DNA from: Glaciibacter superstes DSM 21135
GTDB taxonomy: Bacteria; Actinomycetota; Actinomycetes; Actinomycetales; Microbacteriaceae
Reading direction: 5' to 3'
Assembly (NCBI RefSeq): GCF_000421145.1
Contig: NZ_ATWH01000009.1
Coordinates: 124,001 to 188,000 of the forward strand
Length of the DNA stretch: 64,000 nucleotides
Positions within the stretch are counted from its first letter, which is position 1. Each line of letters starts with the position of its first letter. The position numbers and the translations under genes are program-made. The notes beneath the pieces were generated by a model. It was not told where the DNA came from. It made no database searches and saw only the letters and a program-made list of their open reading frames with translations. Below are positions 36,301 to 43,990 of this stretch, piece after piece.

Positions 36301-37233
36301 GTCCCGGTACCCGGCTCCCCCACCGCCCTGCCGAGTCCCGAAGACGGCACCGCTCCGATCGTCGATGTTCCCCTCACCGACATTGCGACGTCGCAGCTGC
36401 GGGTCGTCATGGAGGCCTACCCGAACACGCACATGGTGGTCTCTGAGGTGGAGATCTTCGCGAAAGCTCCTGGCGTGGCATCCGTTGCCGATCTTGCGAA
36501 GCTCACCGTGAACGGCACGCCAGTCGAGGGCTTCACCGCCGCGAACACCGACTACACAGTGCCGCTTTCGGGCTCGGCGTTGCCGACGGTGTCGGCGGCG
36601 GCGACAGACACCAACGCGACGGTCGAGATCGATCAGGCCACGTCTTCGACGGGTGCGGATGCGACGGCAACCGTGACGGTCACGGCGCAAGACGGCACGA
36701 CGGTCGAGATCTACAGGATCGCCTTCACCCGCACTGCTTCGGTCAGTGCGCCGACGATCTCGGGAACGCCGAAGGTCGGGGCAGTGCTGACGGCGACCGC
36801 ATTTGCCGATCCGGTTGACGCGACGCTGGGCTATAGCTGGACGAAGAACGGCGAGCCGATCGACGGAGCAGATTCAGCGACCTACACACCAGTCGCTGCA
36901 GATACTGGTGCCTCTGTCGGCGTGACTGTCGCCGCGACGGCCGAGGGTTACCGAGTCGGGCAGGCCGCCTCTGACACCGTCGTGATCACCGCCGCGGAAG
37001 ACGAGGAACCGGGTGGCGAAAACCCGGGTGGCGGGGACCATAGTGGCGGGGACCATAGTGGTGCCAACCCCGGTGGCGAGAGCCCCGGCAATGGGACTGC
37101 TCGAGGATCCGCCACAGGCCAGCTCTCGAACACGGGTTCCGATGTGCCGTGGGCGCTCATGCTCTCGATCGGCGGCCTACTTCTGCTCGGTGGCGCAGTG
37201 CTGACGCTGGGACGCCCACGGCGCCGACACTAG
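33364..37233 (+). CDS. secreted multi-domain GH30 glycosidase, endo-beta-1,6-galactanase type
   Basis: 1289 residues from ATG 33364, behind GGAGGAAAGG; the longer frame to 33301 runs into an operator. A signal peptide ends near ASA-A (38). The GH30 barrel (about 43-490) has FEGWGTSLVWFA, acid/base Glu242 in DPFNEPNTNYWG and nucleophile Glu353 in LWMSEVGGDWDG. This pattern fits endo-beta-1,6-galactanases acting on arabinogalactan side chains. Then come a ricin-like beta-trefoil (about 560-720), Ig-like modules, a discoidin-like module (about 895-1035), cadherin-like and Ig-like repeats, a Gly/His-rich linker, and a C-terminal LSNTGSD plus membrane helix and RRR tail, an LPxTG-like sortase signal. 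It is probably surface-anchored. Confidence 0.87.
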   Translation: MTASSPARTRVLAATTVLAFSAISIGLSGVTSPPASAAEANPVTITPNPAYQNEAFEGWGTSLVWFANATGDYPEAVRQDLFDKVFGEDGLNLNIARYNIGGGNASDVPSYLRPGGAVDGWWNPDLDASDADGAITSNYADRDRYAAAWGGEDPNSYNFDADKTQRWWVDALKDKITKWEAFSNSPPYFMTESGYASGGFDSSAEQLKPSSVADFATYLKTVAQSVEEQEGIRFDTIDPFNEPNTNYWGTSIDSSTGWPNGGRQEGAHVGPAMQDTVIKALAAELAKDNTTTDAVISAMDETNPGTFATNWNGWSQEAKDSVGQLNVHTYGTSGRLGVRDIAKSTSKPLWMSEVGGDWDGTGVNNQTNMNNGIGMASRIMDDLRELEPSAWVLWQPVEDYYNMEKVEKLNWGSVLIDFDCNVDGNSVRRLADGDADPSCKVLTNAKYNTLRNFTHYILPGDHIIPSTNKQTTSAVTADGTGVTLVHANSDTTARTITVDLSKFGTINQGATLTPIVTTESTAEDTTKNALVEGEAIAVDAASKTAVVTVPAKSVSTFVITGVSGVAEGASPLEDGHQYRIVGAQSGKAITANNSVDIGTTPGATITTLAATNATVGPQLWTAEKVTDGQSNAERFVLRSASGTALAATSSGTVLVESSREDAAADPSQQWILTSSDGSNWSLVNCEIPSALEIPGGSTVEGAPVNVYTSNGGGNQSWSFQSTQLLGFSPVVVNTVAGVPASLPAAVTPLYATGPGTPVGVTWRTEGIDWNDGPITVTGSGTDVFGTAFDSVTATVEVGGFASTDPVSLTTYAGISRDTVIAAAPTTVPAQIGASTNRFDAAVTWNWDDLTTEQLAAVGVVTVSGSALSNDASADPLDATLSIIITEAGEVNVAVAGTTTATATSTESGYSVDNTRNGVTSDKGWSNWRSSNKPTSDTLTYNLGTATPLTSSTMHFYRDGGATSWPASITVEYLDEGDTWVPVPGSPTALPSPEDGTAPIVDVPLTDIATSQLRVVMEAYPNTHMVVSEVEIFAKAPGVASVADLAKLTVNGTPVEGFTAANTDYTVPLSGSALPTVSAAATDTNATVEIDQATSSTGADATATVTVTAQDGTTVEIYRIAFTRTASVSAPTISGTPKVGAVLTATAFADPVDATLGYSWTKNGEPIDGADSATYTPVAADTGASVGVTVAATAEGYRVGQAASDTVVITAAEDEEPGGENPGGGDHSGGDHSGANPGGESPGNGTARGSATGQLSNTGSDVPWALMLSIGGLLLLGGAVLTLGRPRRRH

Positions 37234-37245
37234 CCAAGCACAGAA

Positions 37246-37282
37246 ACGAGGCCCCCGTCGCTGTTCGCGGCGGGGGCCTCGT
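37246..37282. terminator. strong bidirectional hairpin between GH30 and GH35 genes
   Basis: ACGAGGCCCCCGTCGC (37246-37261) pairs with GCGGCGGGGGCCTCGT (37267-37282) around a 5-nt loop, with one mismatch. It lies 12 bp after the GH30 stop and 63 bp before the convergent GH35 stop. There is no T-run, which is usual for actinobacterial terminators. Confidence 0.8.
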
Positions 37283-37345
37283 CGTCCTGGATTGGCGGGG
37301 CCTGCATTGGCGGGGCAATGGCGCTCGCCCTTCGGGCGTGAGCGG

Positions 37346-39100
37346 TCAGTAGTCGGTGTGCCCCAGGTCGGGCGCCGCCACGAAGCGGGCCACACGCTCG
37401 AGTGCGCCGTTCAGCTCGAACACCACGATCTCGTTCGAACCGGCTGTGAGGAGCGGGCCAGGAACATACATCGTCGCCTGCGGGCCGCGACTCCAGTACC
37501 GGCCCAGGTTGAAGCCGTTGATCCACACCTGGCCTTTGCCCCAGCCGGCCGTGCTCAGAAAGTGATCGACTCCGGCGGCGGCCTGAAAATAGCCACGCGC
37601 AAAAACGGGGCCCTGCAGACTGGTGCCGGCGGCATCCGTATAAAGCGAATCGAGCACCCCGATCGTCTCAAGGTCGATCGGGAGTGTCTGCCACCGGCTA
37701 GCCTCGCTTCCACTCAGGCGCGCCGGCCCGATCAGCCCCTTGTGCTCGCCGATTCGGGGTCCGTAGTTCACCCGGCCCTGGTCTTCGACCAGAATGTCGA
37801 GCCGGCCCCGCCGATTCGGAAGACTGACCGCGGTGTCGTGATGGTCGCGGTGCAGCACGGCAACCGGTGCTTCATCGAGAAAGACCTGGGCGCGATCTCG
37901 CACCTCTTCGAACGACAGCACTCCGTCATCCGTTGCCTCGACCCAGGTGCGATAGAGCGCAAAGCCGCGGAAGTGACCCACGTCGTCCATCGTTGGCAGC
38001 TGGTCGGAATCGATCCACTCCCCGAGGCTGTCGACCGCGTCCCACAGCGAGATCCGGCCATCAAGCGAGACTTCGAACTCCGGCGCGGGCTGCGAAGGCG
38101 ATGGAATTTCTTCAGGAACGGGCGCATACCGGGCGATCACGTCGCGGAAAGCCCAGAACTTGGAGCCTGGTTCCCCTGACTCGGTGAGCGGGGCGTCGTA
38201 GTCATATGAGGTCACCGTCGGCTGGAAGACACCCTTGTCGTTCGCGCCGTTTGTGAAGCCGAAGTTCGTGCCGCCGTGGAACATATAGATGTTGACGGAT
38301 GCTCCGGCAGCGAGCAGCTCGTCGAGCTCCCGAGCCGCATCCTCAGTTGTCGTCGTGTGGTGGCGCGCTCCCCAGTGGTCGAACCAGCCGTCCCAGAACT
38401 CAGCGCACATCAGGGGTCCAGTCGTCTGGTGCGCTCGCAGGGTCGCCAGGCGCTCGGTGGCCCTCGAACCGAACGAGCCGGTCTTGTGCAGCTCCGGCAG
38501 ACTTCCGTCCTGGAGCATCTGGTCTGTCGGCTGGTCGATCGTCGTGAGTGGGACCGTGATGCCGCCCAGGCGGTTGAGTTCGATCAGGGCACTTAAGTAG
38601 TTCTTGTCGCTGCCATAGGCGCCGTACTCATTCTCGACCTGCAGCAGTATCACCGGTCCACCACGGTCGATCTGTCGTTCGGCCACGATCGGCAGGAGTG
38701 CGTCCAGGTACTCCGAGACAGCTTCGAGATAGCGTGGCTCATTGCGGCGCACCCCGACAGCAGGATCGTTGAGCAGCCATCCCGGCAGGCCACCGTTGTC
38801 CCACTCCGCGCAAATGAACGGGCCAGGCCGCACGATCGCATACAGACCTTCTGCCGCGACGAGGTCGAGGAAGCGCGCCAGATCGAGGCCGCCGTCAGTA
38901 TCGAAGCGTCCACGCTTTGGCGAGTGCTCGTTCCAGGCGACGTAGGTCTCAATCGTGTTGAGGCCCATGAGCCTCGCCTTGTGGATGCGGTCGGCCCACA
39001 GGTCGGGATGAACCCGGAAGTAGTGAAGCGCACCGGAGATAATCCGGAACGGAGCGCCGTCCAGCAAGAAATCCCGCTCCCCAATGACAAATTCAGGCAC
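37346..39100 (-). CDS. GH35 beta-galactosidase
   Basis: 584 residues, no signal peptide, so cytoplasmic. The barrel contains RIISGALHYFRVHPDLW, NTIETYVAWNEHSPKRG and IVRPGPFICAEWDNGG. Acid/base Glu158 is in LLQVENEYGAYGSD and nucleophile Glu234 in LMCAEFWDGWFDHWG. HGGTNFGFTNGA is a further GH35 mark. C-terminal jelly-roll domains follow (about 345-575). It should remove terminal beta-galactose from imported galacto-oligosaccharides. It starts with GTG 39100 behind AGGAGA, overlaps the end of the GH51 gene by 8 bp, and is the last gene of the operon. Confidence 0.93.
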   Translation of the reverse strand: MPEFVIGERDFLLDGAPFRIISGALHYFRVHPDLWADRIHKARLMGLNTIETYVAWNEHSPKRGRFDTDGGLDLARFLDLVAAEGLYAIVRPGPFICAEWDNGGLPGWLLNDPAVGVRRNEPRYLEAVSEYLDALLPIVAERQIDRGGPVILLQVENEYGAYGSDKNYLSALIELNRLGGITVPLTTIDQPTDQMLQDGSLPELHKTGSFGSRATERLATLRAHQTTGPLMCAEFWDGWFDHWGARHHTTTTEDAARELDELLAAGASVNIYMFHGGTNFGFTNGANDKGVFQPTVTSYDYDAPLTESGEPGSKFWAFRDVIARYAPVPEEIPSPSQPAPEFEVSLDGRISLWDAVDSLGEWIDSDQLPTMDDVGHFRGFALYRTWVEATDDGVLSFEEVRDRAQVFLDEAPVAVLHRDHHDTAVSLPNRRGRLDILVEDQGRVNYGPRIGEHKGLIGPARLSGSEASRWQTLPIDLETIGVLDSLYTDAAGTSLQGPVFARGYFQAAAGVDHFLSTAGWGKGQVWINGFNLGRYWSRGPQATMYVPGPLLTAGSNEIVVFELNGALERVARFVAAPDLGHTDY

Positions 39101-40409
39101 GCAGATCTCCTTGGACCGTTGATGGTGAAACGGATGTGGCCAGCCGCACGATCGACCACGAAAGCGGCGGCAGCGTGGCGGTCAGACCCTCACCGTCAAT
39201 GTGGACTTGGTGAAGCGCCTGCGGTGAAACGGCATCCGGCTGACTGGCAGTGTTGCTCAGAAACCGCGTGGACCCGTCAGGGATGCAGAGGGTCCGGCTG
39301 TCGAGCACGTGGCGAGCAGTGACTCCAGCGAGGTCGACGTGAAGCTGCAGGTCGTCATTAACGGAACGGTTGACGAGGAAGAGCACGAGCTCGTCGTCGG
39401 TGGCCGTGGCGACGGCGTCGAGTAGATCCACAGTGCCGTACAACGCAGTGTCGTGCTGGTCGGACTCAATCGCGACCCTGAGCACCTCGCCGCGCGCGGC
39501 GGCATTGAACCTGGTCTGGTACCACACGTTCCACTCGTCGACGCTAATGCCGATGATCTTGTCGAGGCGTTTCGCCGCGAGCACGGAATCGATGATCTCC
39601 GCGACCTTGCGAATGTAACGATCGAGACCGACGGATGACGCGAGGAAGCTGTCGACATCGCCGTCCCGCTCCTCGTAATATGCGTGCAGCGAGATGTGGT
39701 CAATGATTTCTGCGGAATGTTCGAGAACCGTCGCCTCCCACGAGCCGAACGTTGGCATGTCGGCGTTGGAGCTTCCCGCTGCGACGAGCTCGATCCCTGG
39801 GTCGATCCATTTCATCAAGCGCCCGGTCTCCGCGGCGAGGCGGCCGTATTCATCCGCTGTCTTGTGACCGATCTGCCACGGTCCGTCCATCTCGTTCCCG
39901 AGACACCAGAGGGTGATGCCGAACGGTTCGTCTCGCCCGTTTGTGCGGCGCTGCTCGGAGAGCGCCGTGTGCCTCCGGTGATTGCTGTACTCGAGGAGCG
40001 CCGCGGCGTCCTCGATGCCCCGCATGCCGAGGTTGACGGCCTGCATGATCTCAGCGCCGGCACGCTCTGCCCACTCGGCGAATTCGTGCAGGCCCACCTC
40101 ATTCGTTTCGGTGCTGTGCCAGGCAGCGTCCAGGCGTACCGGGCGGGCCGAGACCGGCCCGACTCCGTCCTCCCAGCGGTACCCCGACACGAAGTTGCCG
40201 CCGGGGTAACGGATGACGGTTGCACCGAGTTCGCGAACGAGTTCCAGTACGTCGCTACGGAAGCCGCATTCGTCAGCGCTGGGGTGCGCCGGTTCATAGA
40301 TACCGGTGTATACAGCCCTGCCCATGTGTTCGACGAAGGAGCCGAAGAGTCTGGGTGAGACCGAGGCGACGACATCGCAGCGGTCGATCGAGAGGCGGGC
40401 GTGTACCAC
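39093..40409 (-). CDS. GH51 alpha-L-arabinofuranosidase with internal deletion
   Basis: 438 residues; intact relatives are about 500. FGSFVEHMGRAVYTGIYEP, VIRYPGGNFVSGYRWEDG, acid/base Glu173 in CLGNEMDGPWQ and nucleophile Glu292 in ISVDEWNVWY are all present. After WYQTRFNAAA (about residue 305) the sequence jumps to RGEVLRVAIESDQHDT. The expected 60-70 residues, which in relatives contain the LLEDxYxxxDA...LAQLVNVIAPI stretch and a strand and helices of the barrel, are missing in frame. The C-terminal beta-sandwich is kept (LPPLSWSIVRL). The enzyme may be inactive or unstable. It normally frees arabinose from arabinogalactan oligosaccharides. The start is GTG 40409 behind AAAGGAAAG. Confidence 0.88.
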   Translation of the reverse strand: MVHARLSIDRCDVVASVSPRLFGSFVEHMGRAVYTGIYEPAHPSADECGFRSDVLELVRELGATVIRYPGGNFVSGYRWEDGVGPVSARPVRLDAAWHSTETNEVGLHEFAEWAERAGAEIMQAVNLGMRGIEDAAALLEYSNHRRHTALSEQRRTNGRDEPFGITLWCLGNEMDGPWQIGHKTADEYGRLAAETGRLMKWIDPGIELVAAGSSNADMPTFGSWEATVLEHSAEIIDHISLHAYYEERDGDVDSFLASSVGLDRYIRKVAEIIDSVLAAKRLDKIIGISVDEWNVWYQTRFNAAARGEVLRVAIESDQHDTALYGTVDLLDAVATATDDELVLFLVNRSVNDDLQLHVDLAGVTARHVLDSRTLCIPDGSTRFLSNTASQPDAVSPQALHQVHIDGEGLTATLPPLSWSIVRLATSVSPSTVQGDLRA

Positions 40410-40443
40410 GCATTCTTTCCTTTGGGTCGAACGGCAGCCGGGC

Positions 40444-40479
40444 AGGAACGGCCGCGCGGACGCGAGCCCGACCGTTCCT
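40444..40479. promoter_or_regulatory. intercistronic hairpin after the binding-protein gene
   Basis: AGGAACGG (40444-40451) pairs with CCGTTCCT (40472-40479), with further partial pairing inside. It lies in the 92-bp gap between the solute-binding gene and GH51. Such hairpins often keep binding-protein mRNA more abundant than downstream genes. No operator or promoter is visible here, so GH51 and GH35 are probably expressed from the importer promoter. Confidence 0.5.
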
Positions 40480-40501
40480 CCCGATAAGTGAGTGCTGTGC
40501 G

Positions 40502-41854
40502 TTACTCGCTGGTAACGGTGAATCCCTGTCCGTTTCCGTACTCAGCGATTGCGTCCTGCCACGCGATGAGACCCTCGTTGAGATCGGTCTTGTTCGCGTA
40601 AGACTGGCCGACGGTGTCGCCGAAGATGCTGTTCGAGTAGACCTGGAACGGCAGGTAGCTCCAGCCGGGGACGACGTCCTTGGCCGACTGCACGAGGACC
40701 TGGTTGATCTGCTGGCCGCCGAAGTACTCGCTCTCCGCATTCAGGAAGTCGTCGGACTCGAGGTCTGCCGTCGTGGAGGGGAATCCGCCCGCGTCCATCG
40801 AGATCTGGGTTCCCTCGCCCGCGTTCATGAACTCGAGGAATCCGGCCGCAGCGAGCTTGTTCTTGCTCTGCTTGAGGATGGCGTCCCCGCCGCCGCCGTT
40901 CTCCGAGCTTGCTGCCACACCAGGTTCCCAGGTGGGCATGGGTGCTACACGCCAATCACCAGATGCCTCCGGAACGCCCGATTCGAGGTTGCCTGGCATC
41001 CAGGCTCCGATGGTCAGGCTCGCGATGGTTCCATCGCCGAGCCCCTTGTACCATTCGTCGCTCCAGGAGGAGATCGGCGCGACGAGGTCGCCCTCGATGA
41101 GCTGGTTCCAGGTGTCAGCGAACTTCTTCGAGCCTTCGTCCTGCAGGTTGACGGTGACGTCGGTCGAGTTCTCCGTCACGAAGGGCTGGCCGCCGGCCTG
41201 CCAGATCATGCTGGTGGTGAACCCGGCATCCCCGGTGTCGTTCGTGATGTACTTCGTGGGGTCCGCGGCATGCAGCTGCTGCGCAGCCGTGACGTACTCG
41301 TCCCAGGTGGTCGGCACCGCGATGCCGAACTGGTCGAAGACGGCCTGGTTGTAGAACAGCGCCATGGGTCCAGAGTCCTGCGGCAGCGCGTAGACACCGC
41401 CGTCGAGGTTCACGGAACCCCAGGTGCTCGCCGTGTACTTCTCTTCCAGGTCACCGAACCCGAAGTCGTTCAGGTCGACGAGGGAATCGGACAGAGCGAA
41501 CTGCGGGAGGGCGTAGTACTCGATCTGTGCAACATCCGGAGCACCGGAGCCGGCCTTGATGGCGTTTTGCAGCTTGATGTACTGATCGTTGCCCGTGCCG
41601 GCGTTGACGACGTCGACGGTCACTTTGGGGTACTTCTCTTCGAATGCTGCCGCGATGTCCTCGACGGCAGGCGCCCATGCCCACACCGTGATGGTCGATT
41701 CTTCCTGCAGCGCCGCTTCGATGTCCGAGGCCGTTCCGGTCTCGGCACCGGTGTCGCCGGTCGCGGAGCAGGCCGCGAGCGTCAGGCTCAGGGCCATCCC
41801 GGTGGCGACGACGGCGCCGATGCGACGGAGACGGCGAGTGTGTTCTGTGGTCAT
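40502..41854 (-). CDS. sugar ABC transporter solute-binding lipoprotein
   Basis: 450 residues from ATG 41854, with GAAGG upstream; the frame to 41887 adds residues with no signal-peptide character. A signal sequence ends in the lipobox LAAC (Cys near 29), so it is tethered outside the membrane. The rest follows the family 1 extracellular binding fold: ITVWAWAPAVEDIAAAFEEK, NDQYIKLQNAIKAGSGAPDV, YNQAVFDQFGI, and Trp-rich segments that stack on sugars. It delivers oligosaccharides to the two permeases encoded just upstream. In many actinobacterial operons this gene comes first; here it follows the permeases. Confidence 0.93.
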   Translation of the reverse strand: MTTEHTRRLRRIGAVVATGMALSLTLAACSATGDTGAETGTASDIEAALQEESTITVWAWAPAVEDIAAAFEEKYPKVTVDVVNAGTGNDQYIKLQNAIKAGSGAPDVAQIEYYALPQFALSDSLVDLNDFGFGDLEEKYTASTWGSVNLDGGVYALPQDSGPMALFYNQAVFDQFGIAVPTTWDEYVTAAQQLHAADPTKYITNDTGDAGFTTSMIWQAGGQPFVTENSTDVTVNLQDEGSKKFADTWNQLIEGDLVAPISSWSDEWYKGLGDGTIASLTIGAWMPGNLESGVPEASGDWRVAPMPTWEPGVAASSENGGGGDAILKQSKNKLAAAGFLEFMNAGEGTQISMDAGGFPSTTADLESDDFLNAESEYFGGQQINQVLVQSAKDVVPGWSYLPFQVYSNSIFGDTVGQSYANKTDLNEGLIAWQDAIAEYGNGQGFTVTSE

Positions 41855-41950
41855 GCTGTTGCCTTCACTTCCCTGTAAATGGTGCACTGTGTTCGGAGAG
41901 GGTTGATGGTTGCGTCAGGCGAGCCCTCTCCGCGCTCGCTTTTCGCCCTG

Positions 41951-42865
41951 TCACGCTTTGACGCTCCCCGCGGCCAGCCCGGACTGCCAGTACCGCTGCA
42001 GGAAGAGAAAAGCGATCACGATGGGAACGACCGTCAGGAGCGAGCCGGTCACCACGAGGTTGTAGATGGGGTCGCCTCCAACGGTCTGCGCCTGCGAGTT
42101 CCACTGATTGAGCCCGACCGTCAACGGGTACCAGGTCGGCTCACTGAGCATGATCAACGGCAGGAAGTAGTTGTTCCACGTGGCCACGATCGTGAAGAGG
42201 AGCACGGTGACGAGGCCCGGTCCGAGCAGTCGCAGAGAGATGGTGAAGAAGGTGCGCATTTCACCTGCCCCGTCCATGCGTGCTGCTTCCAGCACTTCCG
42301 TCGGTACGGCGTCCATCGCGTATGTCCAGATCAGGTACAAGCCGAACGGGCTGATCAGCGACGGCAGGATAATGGCCCACGGCGTGTTCGTCAGGCCGAG
42401 CTGGCTGAACATGAGGAACGTCGGTACCGCGAGAGCTGTGCCCGGGATGGCGACAGCTCCCAGCACGACGGCGAAGACGGCACGCTTGCCGGGGAAGTTG
42501 AACTTCGCCAGTCCGTATCCGCCGAGTGCAGCGAGCAGGGTTGCTCCGCCGGCTCCCACCACGACGTACAGGACGGTGTTGCCGAACCAGCGCACGAACT
42601 CTCCGTCGCCATAACTCAGTGTCTGTGCGATGTTGTCGAACAGTGAGAACTCTCCGCTGAACCAGAGCCCGAAGGAGCTCAACAGTTCCGGCTGCGTCTT
42701 CGTCGAGCTGACCAGGAGCCAGAACAGCGGCAGGAGACTGTAGACCAGCAGCAGCGTCATGACGATCGTGAGCACCAGAGACTTGCGCTTCTGCAATGCC
42801 CCACCCGAGCGCGATCGCGTGTAGCGCGACATCCGCGAGGCTTTGACGGCTTGTTCGAGTGCCAT
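41951..42865 (-). CDS. sugar ABC transporter permease (MalG type)
   Basis: 304 residues from ATG 42865, directly behind AAAGGAGG. Six membrane helices are expected (first at about 33-55). The cytoplasmic EAA loop reads EVLEAARMDGAGEMRTFFTI, the contact to the ATPase. It pairs with the upstream permease. No ATP-binding subunit is encoded in the locus. Actinobacterial sugar importers often share one MsiK-type ATPase encoded elsewhere. The gene starts 1 bp after the first permease's stop. Confidence 0.94.
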   Translation of the reverse strand: MALEQAVKASRMSRYTRSRSGGALQKRKSLVLTIVMTLLLVYSLLPLFWLLVSSTKTQPELLSSFGLWFSGEFSLFDNIAQTLSYGDGEFVRWFGNTVLYVVVGAGGATLLAALGGYGLAKFNFPGKRAVFAVVLGAVAIPGTALAVPTFLMFSQLGLTNTPWAIILPSLISPFGLYLIWTYAMDAVPTEVLEAARMDGAGEMRTFFTISLRLLGPGLVTVLLFTIVATWNNYFLPLIMLSEPTWYPLTVGLNQWNSQAQTVGGDPIYNLVVTGSLLTVVPIVIAFLFLQRYWQSGLAAGSVKA

Positions 42866-42866
42866 C

Positions 42867-43784
42867 TCACACCTCCTTTCTGGATCCGGAGATCTGCACG
42901 GCATAGGCGATGGCGGCGGTCAACAGTCCGACGATGATGGCGATGGTCGCCGAGTAGTTGTATTGCTGGCCGGCGAACGACAGGTTGTACGCGTACATGT
43001 TGGGTGTGAAGTAGGTACTGATCGAGTTCGGCGCGAGGGATTGCAGGATGTTCGGTTCATTGAAGAGCTGGAAGCTGCCGATGATGGAGAAGATCGTTCC
43101 GATCACGATCGCGGGACGCAACGCGGGGAGTTTGATGCTCCGAATGACGCGGAAGGTGCCGGCGCCGTCGAGGTCGGCTGCTTCATACAGGTCGGCCGGG
43201 ATGACGCGCAGCGCCGCATAGAAGAGGAGCATGTTGTAGCCCACAAACTCCCAGGTGACGATGTTGCCGATGGAGGCGAGGATCCAGCTGTTCGAGAGCG
43301 GCGATGGGATGTCGATGCCGAAGAAGTCGTTGACATTGCCGACCAGGCCGAAACGGGTTCCGTACATGAAGCCCCACATCAGCGCCGCGACCACGGCCGG
43401 CACCGCGTACGGCAGAAAGATCGCGATGCGGTAGAACGACGACAGGTGCAGCCTGGCGCTGTCGATGGCGAGCGCGGCGAAGAGGGCGAGCGCCAGCATG
43501 ATCGGCACCTGCACGACGAGGAAGAGCGATACCCGGCCGATGGATTCCCAGAACTTGGGATCGGACAGCGCCTGCCCGTAGTTCGCCAGACCGACGAAGC
43601 TGTTGCCTCCGATGAGCTGGTCCTTGAAGAGGCTGAGGTAGATCGAATAGATCACGGGCGCGATCAACACCAGCGCGAAGACCACCATGAACGGTCCGAC
43701 GAACTTCCAGCCCGACCAGTCGCGCTTGCGCTGGCGCCTGGGTGCAGGAGCGCCAGTCTTGGCAGAGAGGGACAGCGTCGTCAT
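42867..43784 (-). CDS. sugar ABC transporter permease (MalF/UgpA type)
   Basis: 305 residues from ATG 43784. The frame continues open to 43889, but that stretch contains two LacI-type operators and the promoter, so the internal ATG, with GGAAAG upstream, is correct. Six membrane helices start at about 31. The EAA loop is DLYEAADLDGAGTFRVIRSI. It is the first gene of a probable five-gene operon: permease, permease, binding protein, GH51, GH35. Confidence 0.94.
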   Translation of the reverse strand: MTTLSLSAKTGAPAPRRQRKRDWSGWKFVGPFMVVFALVLIAPVIYSIYLSLFKDQLIGGNSFVGLANYGQALSDPKFWESIGRVSLFLVVQVPIMLALALFAALAIDSARLHLSSFYRIAIFLPYAVPAVVAALMWGFMYGTRFGLVGNVNDFFGIDIPSPLSNSWILASIGNIVTWEFVGYNMLLFYAALRVIPADLYEAADLDGAGTFRVIRSIKLPALRPAIVIGTIFSIIGSFQLFNEPNILQSLAPNSISTYFTPNMYAYNLSFAGQQYNYSATIAIIVGLLTAAIAYAVQISGSRKEV

Positions 43785-43814
43785 CACTACTTTCCGGATC
43801 GGCGTGGCACACGG

Positions 43815-43865
43815 GATGTTTGCGTAAACATCGTCTGCGGTAATGCTAGCGTGTTTACGTAAACA
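43815..43865. promoter_or_regulatory. two LacI-family operators between importer operon and regulator
   Basis: GATGTTTGCGTAAACATC (43815-43832) matches exactly the first site before the GH30 gene. TGTTTACGTAAACA (43852-43865) is a perfect 14-bp palindrome. Between them on the minus strand is TAGCAT (complement of 43843-43848), a possible -10 for the importer operon. The spacing between centres is about 35 bp. The divergent lacI-type gene begins 126 bp further on and is likely autoregulated. Confidence 0.8.
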
Positions 43866-43990
43866 TGATTGCGCGATAAACCCTGCCACCTCGACTGGAC
43901 CACGTCAAGCTGACAAAGTGAGTCGAATGCCGAGCAGCGGTTCTTCGCCCGGCCTGGACAGCCGACCGATCAGTACCAGAGGAGTTGCCG

